Below, one piece after another: positions 5,233 through 5,446 of a stretch of DNA of 5,446 nucleotides. The first letter of the stretch is position 1. Every line of letters begins with the position of its first letter. The stretch is from an uncultured Eubacteriales bacterium (GTDB lineage Bacteria > Bacillota > Clostridia > UMGS1810): positions 1 to 5,446 of the forward strand of contig CABUQL010000105.1 in assembly GCA_902493665.1 (NCBI GenBank). The letters run 5' to 3'. The position numbers and the translations under genes were made by a program. The notes beneath the pieces are model-generated. The model worked only from the letters and a program-made list of their open reading frames with translations, was not told the origin of the DNA and did not search any database.

Positions 5233-5295
5233 ATTCATTTTTTGACGTATTTAGGGATAATATTTCATAAAATTACATTATTTTTAAAAAAACTA

Positions 5296-5324
5296 TTGAA
5301 TATTTATTTATTTTACTGTAAAAT
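5296..5324 (+). promoter_or_regulatory. Candidate promoter for the right-edge transcription unit
   Basis: A -35 TTGAAT (5296-5301) and a -10 TAAAAT (5319-5324, five of six consensus bases) are spaced 17 bp apart. The predicted start near 5331 is 37 nt upstream of the ATG at 5368. A second TTGACG (5242-5247) farther upstream lacks a good -10. The -10 is embedded in the right arm of a perfect palindrome (5304-5330). Confidence 0.5.
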
Positions 5325-5330
5325 AAATAA
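5304..5330. promoter_or_regulatory. 27-bp perfect palindrome, candidate operator
   Basis: TTATTTATTTTA (5304-5315) and TAAAATAAATAA (5319-5330) are perfect 12-bp inverted arms around CTG. The element covers the spacer and -10 of the right-edge promoter, where a repressor would act. No T run follows and the stem is nearly all A-T, so it is a poor terminator. I cannot match it to a known box such as Fur, PerR, Rex or LexA. AT-rich sequence makes long palindromes less improbable than usual. Confidence 0.45.
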
Positions 5331-5367
5331 TGTATTTAAAATCCAATGAAGGGGAGAAAAAATTCTA

Positions 5368-5424
5368 ATGGAAAAATTTTTCAAGCTCATCATCAGTAAA
5401 AATATATGGAACAAAAAGAAATGA
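5368..5424 (+). CDS. 18-residue small ORF upstream of the glutaredoxin-like start
   Basis: ATG 5368 opens an 18-codon frame (MEKFFKLIISKNIWNKKK) ending in TGA 5422-5424. A purine-rich AAGGGGAG (5349-5356) lies upstream, but its spacing to the ATG is about 11-12 nt, longer than ideal. The stop overlaps the next start as ATGA (5421-5424), the usual arrangement for translational coupling. The peptide is basic and amphipathic and matches nothing I recognise. It may be a real coupling peptide or only the route by which ribosomes reach the next gene, which has no good ribosome binding site of its own. Confidence 0.35.
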   Translation: MEKFFKLIISKNIWNKKK

Positions 5425-5446
5425 AACACGTGGAAATTTATACCGA
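5421..5446 (+). CDS. Start of a possible glutaredoxin-like protein, truncated by the window edge
   Basis: The last 26 bases read MKHVEIYT in an open frame running off the right end. K-VEIYT is the usual first beta strand of glutaredoxins and related thioredoxin-fold proteins (typically followed by a CPYC-type motif about five residues later), but the diagnostic cysteines are outside the window, so this is a tentative call. An in-frame ATG at 5406 would add five residues (MEQKE); an in-frame stop at 5397-5399 bars any earlier start. Only weak A/G-rich sequence precedes either start, consistent with coupling to the 18-codon ORF that ends in the ATGA overlap. Confidence 0.4.

Noticed and set aside
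4975..5238. Antisense open frame over the small membrane protein
   Set aside because: The plus-strand frame has a clear transmembrane pattern and ribosome binding site; the antisense product is an arginine/lysine-rich shadow.

Overview
The window looks like chromosomal DNA from a low-to-moderate-GC Firmicute, most likely an anaerobic, gut-type Clostridia member. The basis is the AT-rich composition, strong GGAGG-type ribosome binding sites, near-consensus sigma-A promoters with TGn extended -10 elements, and protein types typical of Clostridia: a secreted copper-amine-oxidase-N-like 'stalk' domain protein, a YoeA-type MATE exporter and a UraA/PyrP permease. No mobile element, tRNA, rRNA or CRISPR array is visible.

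Layout. Positions 1-282 (minus strand) hold the N-terminal 94 codons of a secreted protein that runs off the left edge. It is divergent from a MATE-family efflux gene (435-1802). The gap between them carries two good back-to-back promoters and an 8-bp-arm palindrome over the MATE -10 region, so the exporter may be under a local repressor. A promoter right after the MATE stop (1812-1840) opens a leader of about 305 nt in front of a uracil permease gene (uraA/pyrP type, true start 2152, stop 3483). A YghZ-type aldo/keto reductase follows at 3592-4584, then a small polytopic membrane protein resembling DUF2238/YjdF (4690-5232). At the right edge a new transcription unit begins with a promoter overlapping a 27-bp palindrome, an 18-codon ORF (5368-5424), and the first codons of what may be a glutaredoxin-like protein (5421 onward, cut by the window).

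The most interesting part is the uraA leader (about 1847-2151). It has (i) an intrinsic-terminator-like hairpin just after the promoter, (ii) a 14-bp exact repeat, GGCGGAATGGAGAT, that gives two ribosome binding sites 174 bp apart, the first preceding a possible 12-codon leader ORF with a GTG start, (iii) a strong 17-bp GC-rich hairpin, and (iv) one anti-SD segment (2065-2079) that can pair either with a local anti-anti-SD (2091-2100) or with the uraA SD region (2136-2147), the latter reinforced by a nested 7-bp stem. This is the architecture of a two-state translational switch combined with a possible transcription attenuator. I do not recognise it as a known riboswitch class, and I see no PyrR-binding motif. 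All RNA pairings were found by eye and are unproven.

Functionally the genes look like ordinary housekeeping and stress neighbours (drug or metabolite export, uracil salvage, carbonyl detoxification, possible redox protein), each largely with its own promoter. They do not look like one pathway operon.
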